Of a stretch of DNA of 64,000 nt, positions 33,709 through 44,238 are shown piece after piece. Source of the DNA: Mycoplasmopsis sturni DSM 22021 (GTDB lineage: Bacteria; Bacillota_I; Bacilli_A; Mycoplasmatales; Metamycoplasmataceae); assembly GCF_000701485.1 (NCBI RefSeq), contig NZ_KL370785.1, forward strand, positions 250,957 through 314,956, given 5' to 3'. The position numbers and the translations under genes are program-made. Under the pieces are notes generated by a model, which saw only the letters and a list, made by a program, of their open reading frames with translations, had not been told where the DNA came from and did no database searches. Each line of letters opens with the position of its first letter. The stretch's first letter is position 1.

Positions 33709-34140
33709 TTAATTATTTTCAATATTTGGATTTGAGTTCATTTCTTTTATGTTTTTCTTTGCACAAGAAAAAATCATAATATGAGCAATAAAAGCACAAA
33801 TAGGTATAAAAAAACCAATAACTAAAAGAATAAAAGAAATTTCGTACTCATTTTTTATGTTTTTAATATCATTAACATTAATTATAAGTAAGATATTAAT
33901 CACAAAACGAGCAATTTAAACCATAACAAAGATAATAATAGCAAAAATAGCAAAAACTCCCAAAGCAGAAGCTTGAATAACTTTTGCCCCTATTGCAGAA
34001 TACATATCACTGAAATTTACCCCTAATAAAGTTAAACAAATAATAAAAAATATAAAAAAGAGAATATTAGAACTAAAAAGTATAATTTGGGCTAATGAAT
34101 AACTTTTTAAAAGATTAATTTTTCTAAATAAATTTTCCAT
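33709..34140 (-). pseudogene. Four-helix membrane protein gene split by an in-frame TAA
   Basis: One open frame of 144 codons interrupted only by TAA at 33916-33918. The first part (74 codons from ATG 34140) has two hydrophobic segments and ends inside what looks like helix 2. The second part (from about 33915, same frame) continues with IARFVINILLI and two more helices, then a polar tail. No Shine-Dalgarno precedes the GTG at 33903, so independent translation of the second half is unlikely. Read as a single small four-helix protein, this is a recent nonsense mutation. Alternatively there are two tiny membrane proteins. No family recognised. Confidence 0.55.
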
Positions 34141-34191
34141 ATTGAAAAATTATATCAATATACCGAAAAAGATTAACTACTAATTATTGGT

Positions 34192-35172
34192 TTATAAAAG
34201 CTCGATTCCTTCTGCTTTGCATTTAGCAAGTGTCTTTTCATCTCATGTTGAAACTTGAACCTCACCAATGTGTTTCTTTTCAAGTAAAAGCATCGAAAGA
34301 CGGCTTTGACCAATCCCACCACCAATTGTGAATGGAAGTTCTTCGGTTAAAATTTGTTGGTGATATTCACCTAAAAGATTTTCATTAATGTTAAGTAATA
34401 CTTTCTGCTCGGTCATTGCTTTTGCATCAACTCTAATCCCCATTGAAGAAACTTCAAGCGCGGCATCATTTTGCTTATCATAAAAGATTAAATCACCATT
34501 TAAATTTCAATCATCATAATCAAAAGCTCTTTTTGATTGTGGCAATCCATCTGGCAAGTTATGCCCAACTTGAATAACAAAAAATGCTTTTACTTCTTTA
34601 GCAAATTCATTTTCTCTTTCTTCGGCAGTTAAATTTGGATATTTACTATAGAGTTCACTTGAAGTAATAAAAGTAATTTCTTCAGGAAAATCATAAGTAA
34701 GTTGAGGAAAATCAAGAACAAGTTCTCTTTTTACAAATTTAATTGATTCATAAATCTTTTTTACTGTTTCTTTGAGAAAGTCTAAATTACGATCTTTTTT
34801 ATCAATAATCATTTCTCAATCTCATTGATCAACATAATAAGAATGTTTATAGTCTAAATTTTCTTCACGACGAATCGCATTCATGTCAGTATATAATCCT
34901 GTATGTAATCCGAATTGATATTTTTTAAGTGCCATTCTCTTTCATTTTGCTAATGAATGCACAATTTCATGTTGCTCATTAATATTTTTAGGAAAGAAAG
35001 AAACTGGAGTTTCTCCATTTAAACCATCATTTATTTTGGTATCACTTTTAACAAATAAAGGTGCAGAAACCCTTGTTAAATGTAATCTTTTGTGAAGTTG
35101 CTTAGTAAAATCAAACTTCAAATCTTGAATTGCTTGTTGTGTCTGGTGAATGTTTAAAACTGATTTGTACAT
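34192..35172 (-). CDS. asnA: Aspartate-ammonia ligase (asparagine synthetase A)
   Basis: 326 aa, normal length. It makes asparagine from aspartate, ammonia and ATP; class II aaRS-like fold. Family stretches: [19 protein letters not shown] near residue 40, [36 protein letters not shown], and the C-terminal [26 protein letters not shown] at 35172 is preceded by AAAGGGG. No T-box is visible. It is transcribed alone, away from the small-RNA region. Confidence 0.95.
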
Positions 35173-35375
35173 ATTTATTTCCCCTTTGTTTTTTAGTAAA
35201 GCATTTAAGCAAAATATAAAAATAAATATTAAATAATTTCAATTAATTTTACACTTTTTGAACGGTTATTTATTTTAATTTTGTCAAAAATCATCAATAT
35301 TCTTTATTTAAAGAAAAACGAAATATAAAGAAGAAAAAATATTTTTACTTTTTATTTTTGTGTTATAATTTTATC
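35173..35375. other. Intergenic region between asnA and the small RNA
   Basis: About 200 very AT-rich bases without a coding frame. A TAAAAT box on the minus strand (35246-35251) may serve asnA; TGTTATAAT at 35361-35369 serves the rightward small RNA. I see nothing else. Confidence 0.5.
35361..35369 (+). promoter_or_regulatory. Extended -10 promoter of the small RNA
   Basis: TGTTATAAT, with the expected transcription start near 35376. Confidence 0.6.
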
Positions 35376-35478
35376 GATGCTTGTTATTAAAACAAGGTTG
35401 AGACACGTAAAGTGTCGCTGCTTGAGATATAACCCTCCTTTCACACTAATAATTGTGCCTAAAAGGCACTTTTTTTAT
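35376..35478 (+). ncRNA. Probable small RNA or attenuated leader, about 100 nt
   Basis: A strong extended -10 is followed by a compact structured stretch with no reading frame: hairpin CTTGTT/AACAAG (35380-35396), hairpin GACAC/GTGTC (35402-35416) enclosed by GGTT...AACC (35396-35434), then the terminator GTGCC/GGCAC with seven T. CACA (35442-35445) can pair with TGTG (35454-35457), which would break the terminator, so read-through control of the downstream regulator is conceivable. It lacks the SRP RNA signature. Identity unknown. Confidence 0.55.
35455..35477 (+). terminator. Terminator of the small RNA
   Basis: GTGCC and GGCAC pair around TAAAA, followed by a T tract. Confidence 0.85.
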
Positions 35479-35513
35479 TTTTTACTAAATATGAAAACTT
35501 TTCACATTTAAGG

Positions 35514-35519
35514 TATAAT
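35514..35519 (+). promoter_or_regulatory. -10 box of the LacI-family gene
   Basis: TATAAT six bases before ATG at 35526, without a Shine-Dalgarno site; leaderless message expected. Confidence 0.6.
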
Positions 35520-35525
35520 TTACAT

Positions 35526-36479
35526 ATGAATAAAAAAAGAGATACTTATAAAGACATAGCAAGACTGGCAAAAGTTTCAATCTCAACAGTAAGTCGTTAT
35601 TTTAGACGTGGTTATGTTTCAGAACAAACTAAAAAGAAAATTAGAGATGTTGTTGAGTTACTTAATTACTACCCAAATCATGGTGCAACCTTGATTCGTG
35701 GTAAAGATCCGTCAGTTTTTGTAATTATGCCTGCTTGAAATCAAAATCCATATGCATCTATTGTTAACGGGATTGTTTCAGCAAGTAAATTACACGATAA
35801 AAGAGTTAACGTTATTTATACAAGCGAAGGAACAAACGAATACATCGAAACAATTAAATACATCTTATCTTGAAATGCTACTTCAATTGTTATTTTTACA
35901 CCTAATAACGATCAAAAACTCTTTGAATTCCTTAGAACTATCGAAGAAGATGTTTCAATTGTAATTTATGAACATCAAGTTCACGGATTAAATTGAATCA
36001 AAATTGATGAAACATCAGCTTTTAATGCTCTTACTAAAGAATTTAACAAACATATTCGCGATAGTCACAAAAAAATCTTATTTTTAAATGATGCTAAGTT
36101 AAACGAAACACAGACTAATGATCGCTATTCAGGATTCTTGCTAGCTTGCCGCGAAGCAAACATTGAGCACCAATTCTACACAACAACTTTTAAAAACGCT
36201 AAATTTGTCAGTGATTTTATAACATATACTCGCAAAAATAATATTTCTAATATTGTTTGCTCTACACACGAAGCATATATTTCACTTGCAGTACTTGGTG
36301 ATACAAACTTGCGTCTTACTGACATTGGATATCAATCAATTTATGATAGAATTCGAAACTATAAAGCTAAAGTCTTTATTGACTATCCTGCAATTGGGGT
36401 TGAAATTGAAACCATGTTGAGAAATCACGAAATTAAAAAAACTCCAATCAATAAACTTATAAAAGTCAAAATTCTATAA
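35526..36479 (+). CDS. LacI-family transcriptional regulator
   Basis: 317 aa. N-terminal HTH with YKDIARLAKVSISTVSRYF (about residues 8-26) and a hinge region ending near residue 60, then a periplasmic-binding-like effector domain with TSIVIFTPNN and ISNIVCSTHEAYISLAVLGD. Such regulators are uncommon in mycoplasmas, where dedicated transcription factors are few. No sugar gene adjoins it, so its targets are not evident. The basic C-terminus (LIKVKIL) differs from the family. TGA codons (Trp) interrupt naive readings. A terminator follows the stop directly. Confidence 0.88.
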
Positions 36480-36480
36480 T

Positions 36481-36512
36481 AAAATCTCCATGCATATGGA
36501 GATTTATTTTTT
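36481..36512. terminator. Terminator after the LacI-family gene
   Basis: AAATCTCCAT and ATGGAGATTT pair around GCAT and are followed by a T run. The stop of the opposing YwaF-like gene lies inside it. Confidence 0.85.
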
Positions 36513-37529
36513 TAAGATTTGTTTATATCAAAAACTTGAAAGAGAAAACTTAAAATCTAAATATGATTCATAAAAATAATCAACCTTAGCGCTAAAACGG
36601 AAAATAATTCTAAGGCCGCCTTTAAATTGAAAGATAATTGCATCTTGATAAAGATAAATCACTGTTGAAAGATATATATAAAGAATAGCCAATAGATATT
36701 CTCAAAGTAAAATATTAGGTCATCTTCCGATAATAGGAGCAAATTGTTGAAGTAAAGGAACAGTTGCATAACCTAAATAAAAGTAATTGCTCTTTCATTC
36801 TAGTTTAGCATACTGGTTAGTTAAAAAATTAACAACAAAAAAGAATGTAATTAAACCAAGAAAAATACCTAATGTTACATTTAAATCTTTAAAACTTCAC
36901 TTGAATGGAAACAAGATTCCCAAAACAAATGGCGCTAAAAGAACAAATATATGCGCTAAAAAATAATCATAGAAAAAGTAATTTTTTCAGGTAAAGTTCA
37001 TAATGTTTTCACCATGAACTAAAATAACGTTTTTAATAACATCAAAATCCGCACCATTATAAAAATATAAAACTCTAAGTTCAGGTATACTTAATGCCAT
37101 CATAGCACCTAATACAGAAGGCATTGCTAGATATTTTACTCATTGAAGTTTTTTTAGCATTAAAATGAGCCCAAATCCAACAAGCATTAAACGACAATAA
37201 TGAAGCGGAAGTGCTTCTCACATATTGGGAAAGTTAGTTCCAATTAGTAAAATCGAGCGTAATAATACACAAATTAAAACAATTACTCCGCTTAGTTGAA
37301 TTAAAAAGTTATGTTTTTTAGTTCTTAATAGATATTGATTATGATAATTATAACCAATTGGTCTTTTATAAATTCACAATACCAAAACACTAAGAAAACT
37401 AAGAATAATTAAGGTTCATTTTAAAATATTTGAAACCCAAAAATCATGTGAATCTAAAGAAAAAATACTTAAATCCCCATGATATGCTACACTTGGAGAT
37501 GTATTGCCAAATCACGTTCAAAAACTCAT
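36504..37529 (-). CDS. YwaF-like (TIGR02206) integral membrane protein
   Basis: 341 aa with about seven to eight hydrophobic helices. The pattern of LPLHYCRLMLVGFGLIL in the middle and FFYDYFLAHIFVLLAPF later matches the YwaF/TMEM164-like family, whose function is not established. GGAG precedes ATG at 37529. It lies 35 bases after the 40-aa basic protein and is probably co-transcribed with it. Its stop lies in the T tract of the terminator shared with the LacI-family gene. Confidence 0.8.
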
Positions 37530-37564
37530 TTTGATTTCTCCAGAAAATAAAAAAACAATTATTA

Positions 37565-37687
37565 CTAATTGTTTTGTGCTTCTGCTTCTCTAGCAGCTCT
37601 TCTTTTTGCTCTAGCTAATTCAAGTGCTAATTTGTGAGCTCTTTTTTCTGCACGTTCTTTGTTTTTTCTTCTAACAATTTTACGCAT
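37565..37687 (-). CDS. 40-aa Arg/Lys-rich protein
   Basis: MRKIVRRKNKERAEKR at the start and an alternating Ala/Glu/Arg helix (ALELARAKRRAAREAEA) make up the whole 40-residue product. AAAAGGACATATT precedes ATG, so it is likely translated. The composition suggests one long charged helix that could bind RNA; it recalls the basic end of small ribosomal proteins such as bS21, but I cannot assign it. Probably first gene of a two-gene unit with the YwaF-like protein. Confidence 0.7.
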   Translation of the reverse strand: MRKIVRRKNKERAEKRAHKLALELARAKRRAAREAEAQNN

Positions 37688-37792
37688 AATATGTCCTTTT
37701 AATTTTAATTGATATGTTTTTGTTTTAAAAAATTATAAAAATCTTTTAGTATGTATATTTTAACAAAAAAAACCATTTTTTATACTTTTAAG

Positions 37793-37798
37793 TATAAT
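37793..37798 (+). promoter_or_regulatory. -10 box of ffh
   Basis: TATAAT seven bases before ATG at 37806; no Shine-Dalgarno site, leaderless arrangement. Confidence 0.55.
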
Positions 37799-37805
37799 TT
37801 AAATT

Positions 37806-39167
37806 ATGACTAGTTTTTTAGAAAAAAGATTACAAAAAAGTTTGGCAAAAATGTCAAAAAAAACACAACTTAAAGAAGAAGATATTCTTGAAGTAATTCG
37901 TGATGTTAAAATGTCGCTTCTTGAAGCTGACGTTAATCTTAAAGTTGTTAAAGAATTTACAAATAAAGTAAAAGAACAAGCACTGAAAGATGGCGAAGTT
38001 ATTGGTAAATTAAACTCATCACAAACCATGATTAAAATTTTCCACCAAGAACTAATTCATATTTTAGGTGATAAAGTTCAAGAAATTAAAATCGATAAAA
38101 AACCTTATGTAATTATGATGGTTGGATTACAAGGATCCGGAAAAACTACAGCCACTGCAAAATTAGCATATTATCTAAGAAAGAAAAAATATGTTCAAAA
38201 TCCTCTTGTAGTAGCTGCTGATATTTATCGTCCAGCAGCTGTAGATCAGCTTGTTACTCTTGCTAAAAGCATTACTGTCGGATACTTTGAACAAGGAACA
38301 GATAAACCAGTAGTGGAAATTGTACAAAAGGCTTTAGAATACGCTAAAGAAAATAATCATGATTTAATTTTAATTGATACCGCCGGACGCTTGTCAATTG
38401 ATGAAAAATTAATGCAAGAACTTAAAGATGTTAAAAAAGTATCTCATCCGAATGAAATTTTCTTTGTTGCAGATGCTCTTTCAGGTCAAGATATCATTAA
38501 CGTTGCTTCTACCTTTCATGAAAATTTAAAATTAACTGGAACAATTATTACTAAATTAGACTCTGATGCTCGTGGTGGGGCTGCTTTATCATTAAGACAA
38601 GTATTAAATTTACCAATTCGTTTTATTGGTACTGGCGAAAAAGTATCTAACCTAGATTTATTCTATCCTGACCGTATGGCAGATAGAATTTTAGGAATGG
38701 GTGATGTTCTTAGTTTGATTGAAAAAGTTCAAGATACCATCGATGAAGATAAGGCTATGAACATGATGGAAAGAATGTTTACTGGCCAATTTAACTTAAA
38801 TGATCTTTTAGAACAAATTAAACAAGTACAAAAACTTGGGAAGTTTTCAAAAATTCTCAAAATGTTGCCTGGAAACATAGCATCCAAGGTAAAAGAACAA
38901 GATCTTGAAAAAGCTGAACACAAGTTACATGTATACCAAATTCTTATGTCATCAATGACTGCACAAGAGCGCAATAATCCTAAATTACTTAAAAATGCCA
39001 ATAGAAAAGAGAGAATTCTTAAAGGTAGCGGAAGAAGCGCCCAAGAGTATAACAAATTAATTAATGAATTTGAAATGATGTCCAAAAGACTCAATGATAT
39101 GAGAACCAAATTAAAAAACGGAAGTTTTGGTGGCGGTGACTTAGGTGGTCTTGGAGGATTATTTTAA
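37806..39167 (+). CDS. ffh: Signal recognition particle GTPase Ffh
   Basis: 453 aa. N domain (about 1-90), G domain with GLQGSGKTT (about 106-114), DTAGR, TKLDSDARGG, and a Met-rich M domain (about 300-435) that binds 4.5S RNA and signal sequences, with the SGRSAQEYNKL helix. A Gly-rich tail (GGGDLGGLGGLF) ends the protein. It directs membrane and secreted proteins co-translationally. The start lacks a Shine-Dalgarno site and looks leaderless. Monocistronic, with a strong terminator. Confidence 0.97.
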   Translation: MTSFLEKRLQKSLAKMSKKTQLKEEDILEVIRDVKMSLLEADVNLKVVKEFTNKVKEQALKDGEVIGKLNSSQTMIKIFHQELIHILGDKVQEIKIDKKPYVIMMVGLQGSGKTTATAKLAYYLRKKKYVQNPLVVAADIYRPAAVDQLVTLAKSITVGYFEQGTDKPVVEIVQKALEYAKENNHDLILIDTAGRLSIDEKLMQELKDVKKVSHPNEIFFVADALSGQDIINVASTFHENLKLTGTIITKLDSDARGGAALSLRQVLNLPIRFIGTGEKVSNLDLFYPDRMADRILGMGDVLSLIEKVQDTIDEDKAMNMMERMFTGQFNLNDLLEQIKQVQKLGKFSKILKMLPGNIASKVKEQDLEKAEHKLHVYQILMSSMTAQERNNPKLLKNANRKERILKGSGRSAQEYNKLINEFEMMSKRLNDMRTKLKNGSFGGGDLGGLGGLF

Positions 39168-39181
39168 AGAATGTTAAGCAC

Positions 39182-39211
39182 AAAAAAGACACAATTAATG
39201 TGTCTTTTTTA
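39182..39211. terminator. Bidirectional terminator between ffh and argS
   Basis: AAAAAAGACACA pairs with TGTGTCTTTTTT around a 5-nt loop, the same stem as at 13051-13080. Confidence 0.9.
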
Positions 39212-39229
39212 TTTAATACAAAAATATTT

Positions 39230-40912
39230 TTACATGCTCTCAGGAGCTGACACCCCAATTAAATTTAAACCTGTTTGAAGAACTTTCTTAGTTGCTAAGG
39301 TAAGGGTTAAAAGTTGTGTCTCTAATTCTGAACCAATAATTTTATGTTCAGAATAAAAACTATTATAAAGACTGGCTAAATTAATTAAATATGTCGTCAT
39401 AAGTTGTACCTTTTGAGTGGTTGCGATGGTTTTAATTAATTCAGGAAATAAATCTAATTGTAAAATTAATTTTCTCATTTTGGGATAATTTGCAAAGTTA
39501 GCGTTTCAATTAAGTTTAAAAGCTTTAGCTTTTTCTAAAACCGAACATGCTCTTGAATGTGCGTATTGAACCGAAAAAACAGGATTGCTTTGATCAGCAG
39601 AATTGCTTTTATCAATATCAAAATCAAATTTAGTATTAGCATCACGAGTTAGCATCATAAAACGAACCGCATCTTTTGAAGAAGCTTCAAGTAAATCAGC
39701 TAAAGTAACACTTGTTCCGGCGCGTTTTGACATCTTAAACTCGCTTCCGTTTTTAATTAAACGAACAAGTTGAACAACAAGAACTTGCATAATATCCTTT
39801 GGGTACCCTAAACATTCTAAAGCAATACTCATTCTAGCAACATAACCAGAGTGATCTGCTCCTCAAATATTAATAAGTTTTGAAGAATTACTAATTTTTT
39901 GTAAGTGATAAGCAATATCAGGAGTAAAGTAAGTTCTAGTTCCGTCGCTTTTAATTAAAACACGATCCTTATCATCGCCAAATTCAGTAGTTTTTAAGAA
40001 AGTGGCACCATCTTTTTGATACGTATATTGACTTAATTTTGCAAGCGTTTTTTCAATTTGTCCGCTTTTAGTTACTGCTAATTCTGAACTAAATAAGTCA
40101 AATTCAACACCAAAATCTTTTAAATCCGATTCGATTTTCTTAAGTAATGTTGATACACAAATATCTCTAAACTCGCTATATTGAGCTTCAAAGTTTGTTA
40201 AAAAACGATCTTGATATTGATTTTTGATTTGCTCAGCAAGCCAAACAATATCTAAACCACGATAGCATTCTTCAGGCATTTCCATTTTAATGTTATAAAG
40301 TTCATTGTATCTTACTCTTGCAGAAGCTACTAAATTGTCAATTTGATTTCCGGCATCATTAACATAATATTCAGCAGTGACTTTATACCCAAAGTATCGC
40401 ATAATTTTAATTAAAGAATCTCCAATAGCTGCACCACGTGCATGTCCTACGTGTAAAAAACCAGTTGGGTTAGCCGAAACATATTCGACATTAATTGGTT
40501 TTTCATCTTTTTTTGGAAGATATTGGTTTGAACCATATGGATGCGTTGAATTTAAAACATTACTAATAACTAGTGAAAAAGCAACATCACTAAAGGCCAT
40601 GTTAATAAATCCTGGTTGAGCAATATCAACATATTTAAAAAGCTTTTGGTTTTCATAAGTGGATTGCTGAAGATGTTTTTGAATAAATTCGGCAAGTTGC
40701 ATTGGTGTGCTTTGTGAATGTTTCTTTAAGATAAAAGCTAAGTTGGTTGCATATTCATAATTTTTAGTGCTTTGGTTCCCTTGGTTAGGTTCATTCAAAA
40801 TGAAAATAAGATCTTTAAATTCCAATGAACTTGAAACCAAATCTTCTTGTTGCATTAACTTAAAAATTTTTTCTAACTTAACTCTAATTAATTTATTTAA
40901 TGTATAGCTCAT
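39230..40912 (-). CDS. argS: Arginyl-tRNA synthetase
   Basis: 560 aa, normal for ArgRS. N-terminal Add-1 domain, the HIGH-class motif as HVGHARGAAIGD (about residue 154), YYVNDAGNQ, KMSKRAG and a C-terminal DALR anticodon-binding helical domain with KKVLQTGLNLIGVSAPESM. GAAGGGGAC precedes ATG. It is separated by a terminator from the decayed arginine deiminase cluster upstream. Confidence 0.97.
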
Positions 40913-40991
40913 AGTCCCCTTCTTTAATTAAATTATGTATGTATTTTAAATTTTAACACTTTTTAACTTTTTGAAAATGACACTGAAAAAC

Positions 40992-41020
40992 AAAAAAGCA
41001 ACATAAATGGTTGCTTTTTT
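40992..41020 (-). terminator. Terminator after the permease pseudogene
   Basis: AAAAAAGCAAC pairs with GTTGCTTTTTT around a 7-nt loop, immediately past the permease stop on the minus strand. Confidence 0.85.
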
Positions 41021-41022
41021 GT

Positions 41023-42571
41023 TTATATTCTTGTGTAAGTTAATGGTTTCTTTTTCTTTACAAATCTTGAAAACAAACTAGGTAAAATCATAATAACAAC
41101 AAAAGATATCAAAATAACGATCAACATTGTATTAGCAATAATTGCTTCTTTTTGTGCGCTAATACTGTCAAAACTATTGCTAGCAGTAATTGCAATAATA
41201 AGATCAGCAAATGGTTGAATCATACTTAAAAGCATTGAAGAGAAGACTAAAACAACCGCAATAATTCCAGAAGTGACAAAATATTTATTTTGAATAGTGG
41301 CAACTCTTTTAGTTTTTCGATTAATTAATCCACCAACAATTGATGTAGCAATAAATAAGAAAGCAATAACGGCACATCAGTTAGCCATCAAATCAGCAGA
41401 GAAATATGATCGAGCCATACTTGTTGATGAACTAATTTCATAAAATCCTTGATATTCTGAACCAGGAATATAAGTAAGAGCTCCAATAATGGTTAAAATA
41501 ATAATAAAACCATAAGATAAAATGCCACAACAAATGAACCAACAATAGGTTTAAAATCATGAAGTTGACTTTGATATTTTTTAGGTACTCAAAATTCACC
41601 AACTTTAATAAGATCCTCGATAAATCTTGGGGCCCACATTGAAAATCCATTAATAATACCTAAAACACCAAAAGCAATACAAATATTCACCAGTCCAAAT
41701 AATCAACTTAGTCGATGCGAATCTAATCAATCTCCAAAATTAAAGAATTTTCCGCCTTGAGTTCCAATTGACATTGAAATAGCAATTACAAGATAAATTA
41801 ATGTAATAATTCCAAGACCAATGACAAGAGCAACGGGTAGTTTTTTAGGTTCTTTCATTTCTGATTTAACACCAGCAGTTACATAAAATCCATCAAAAGC
41901 AAAAAAGATCGCTGCTAATGATCCAAAAAGCCCAATTAGTGGTGAAATTTTAAAAAACGTAACTTCAGATGAAGGCGCTCTCCATATTTTAATTGAATCT
42001 AAATTTTCTGCTTTTCCAGTTTTTGACATCACAACAAAGCCAATCACGGCAGCTACCACTAAAGGGATAAATTTCACTGACAAAATAACAATATTATGTA
42101 TATTCCCGATTTCACTAAATACACCGGGAATAAAAATAAATCATGTTGAAATAACCAATGAAATTAATGTTCAAATAATTCAATCATAATTAGTGCCAAA
42201 ATTATTAATTAATCCAAAACCTCCTAAGCCATCTTGAAACGATAAAATTGCATAAAGAGGCATAAAGAAATAAGTAAGAGGTAAATAGATATACACCATA
42301 AAATTCTTGCACATTTTATAAATATGCTTAGAAGCAAAAGTTTGATTTCAACCGATCATTCAGAGATTATAGTTACTTCCACTTGAAATTTCTACTAATG
42401 CAAGCGCAAGAGCAATAACCGCTATAGCAGCGATAATTCAACTTATAATGACAAAAATTAAATTACCACCTGAATATTCTAAAACTCTTGCTGATTTAAA
42501 AAAAATCCTACTCCAATGCTTGATCCGATAACCATCAAGATCACTGAAATAAAACCAATTTTCTTAGTTGT
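41023..42571 (-). pseudogene. Frameshifted APC-family permease, probably arginine/ornithine antiporter remnant
   Basis: The family start KKIGFISVILMVIGSSIGVGFF is recognisable, and about 11 helices follow, but the frame breaks twice: at a run of eight T near 42500 (one base short for the continuation KSARVLEYSGGN) and near 41505-41525, where the frame changes from FVVAF to YGFIIILTIIG. The C-terminus in the third frame ends LTYTRI at 41023. The 5' end is fused to a fragment of ornithine carbamoyltransferase. The arcA pseudogene next to it supports an ArcD-type antiporter. It cannot make an intact protein unless frameshifting occurs. Confidence 0.85.
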
Positions 42572-42747
42572 AGAAGCTTTTTGGAATGATAAAACAATGT
42601 TTTTACCAATAAGTGGGCGATTTTGAACATGTAAAACTTGGTTTTTGGATTTTTTAAGTCAATTAATAAATCAAGTAAATAATTCACTTCTTCAGTGGTT
42701 AAATTAAGTGCAGAATCTAAACTGCTACCTTTTAAATTTAAAGGGAT
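42568..42747 (-). pseudogene. 5' remnant of ornithine carbamoyltransferase (arcB) fused to permease
   Basis: AAGGAG (42754-42759) is followed by ATC where ATG is expected, then codons for PLNLKGSSLDSALN and TTEEVNYLLDL, the N-terminus of mycoplasma ornithine carbamoyltransferases. After LKNPK the frame shifts and continues as VLHVQNRPLIGKNIVLSFQK, the stretch that leads to the carbamoyl-phosphate loop STRTR. The homology stops in that loop (ST) and runs straight into the permease. The start codon is lost, there is a frameshift, and roughly 80% of the gene is gone. Confidence 0.8.
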
Positions 42748-42771
42748 AAGTTTCTCCTTAAATATAAAATT

Positions 42772-44051
<1,280 letters not shown>

Positions 44052-44194
44052 AAATGTACTTCCCTTCGAAATAAATGTATATTTGTTTATACATAAAAAT
44101 TATATTACTTTAGCATATAAGAATCATAAATGTGGAAAAAAGAGTCATATTTTAATGTCAAAATAAAGTTATTTTTGGTTTTTAAGGGTTTTTA

Positions 44195-44236
44195 AAAAAG
44201 AAAAATAGATCCTCACTAGAGAATCTATTTTTTTAA
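44195..44236 (-). terminator. Terminator of tuf
   Basis: AAATAGATcCTC pairs with GAGaATCTATTT around a short loop; on the minus strand a U-rich run follows. Confidence 0.8.
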
Positions 44237-44238
44237 TA

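Noticed and set aside
35173-35375. T-box riboswitch for asnA
   Set aside because: No GGUGGNACC T-box bulge and no stem I pattern upstream of asnA.
35376-35478. SRP (4.5S) RNA
   Set aside because: It lacks the AGGUCAGG and GGAA-loop core shared by all bacterial SRP RNAs, in spite of the length and nearby ffh.
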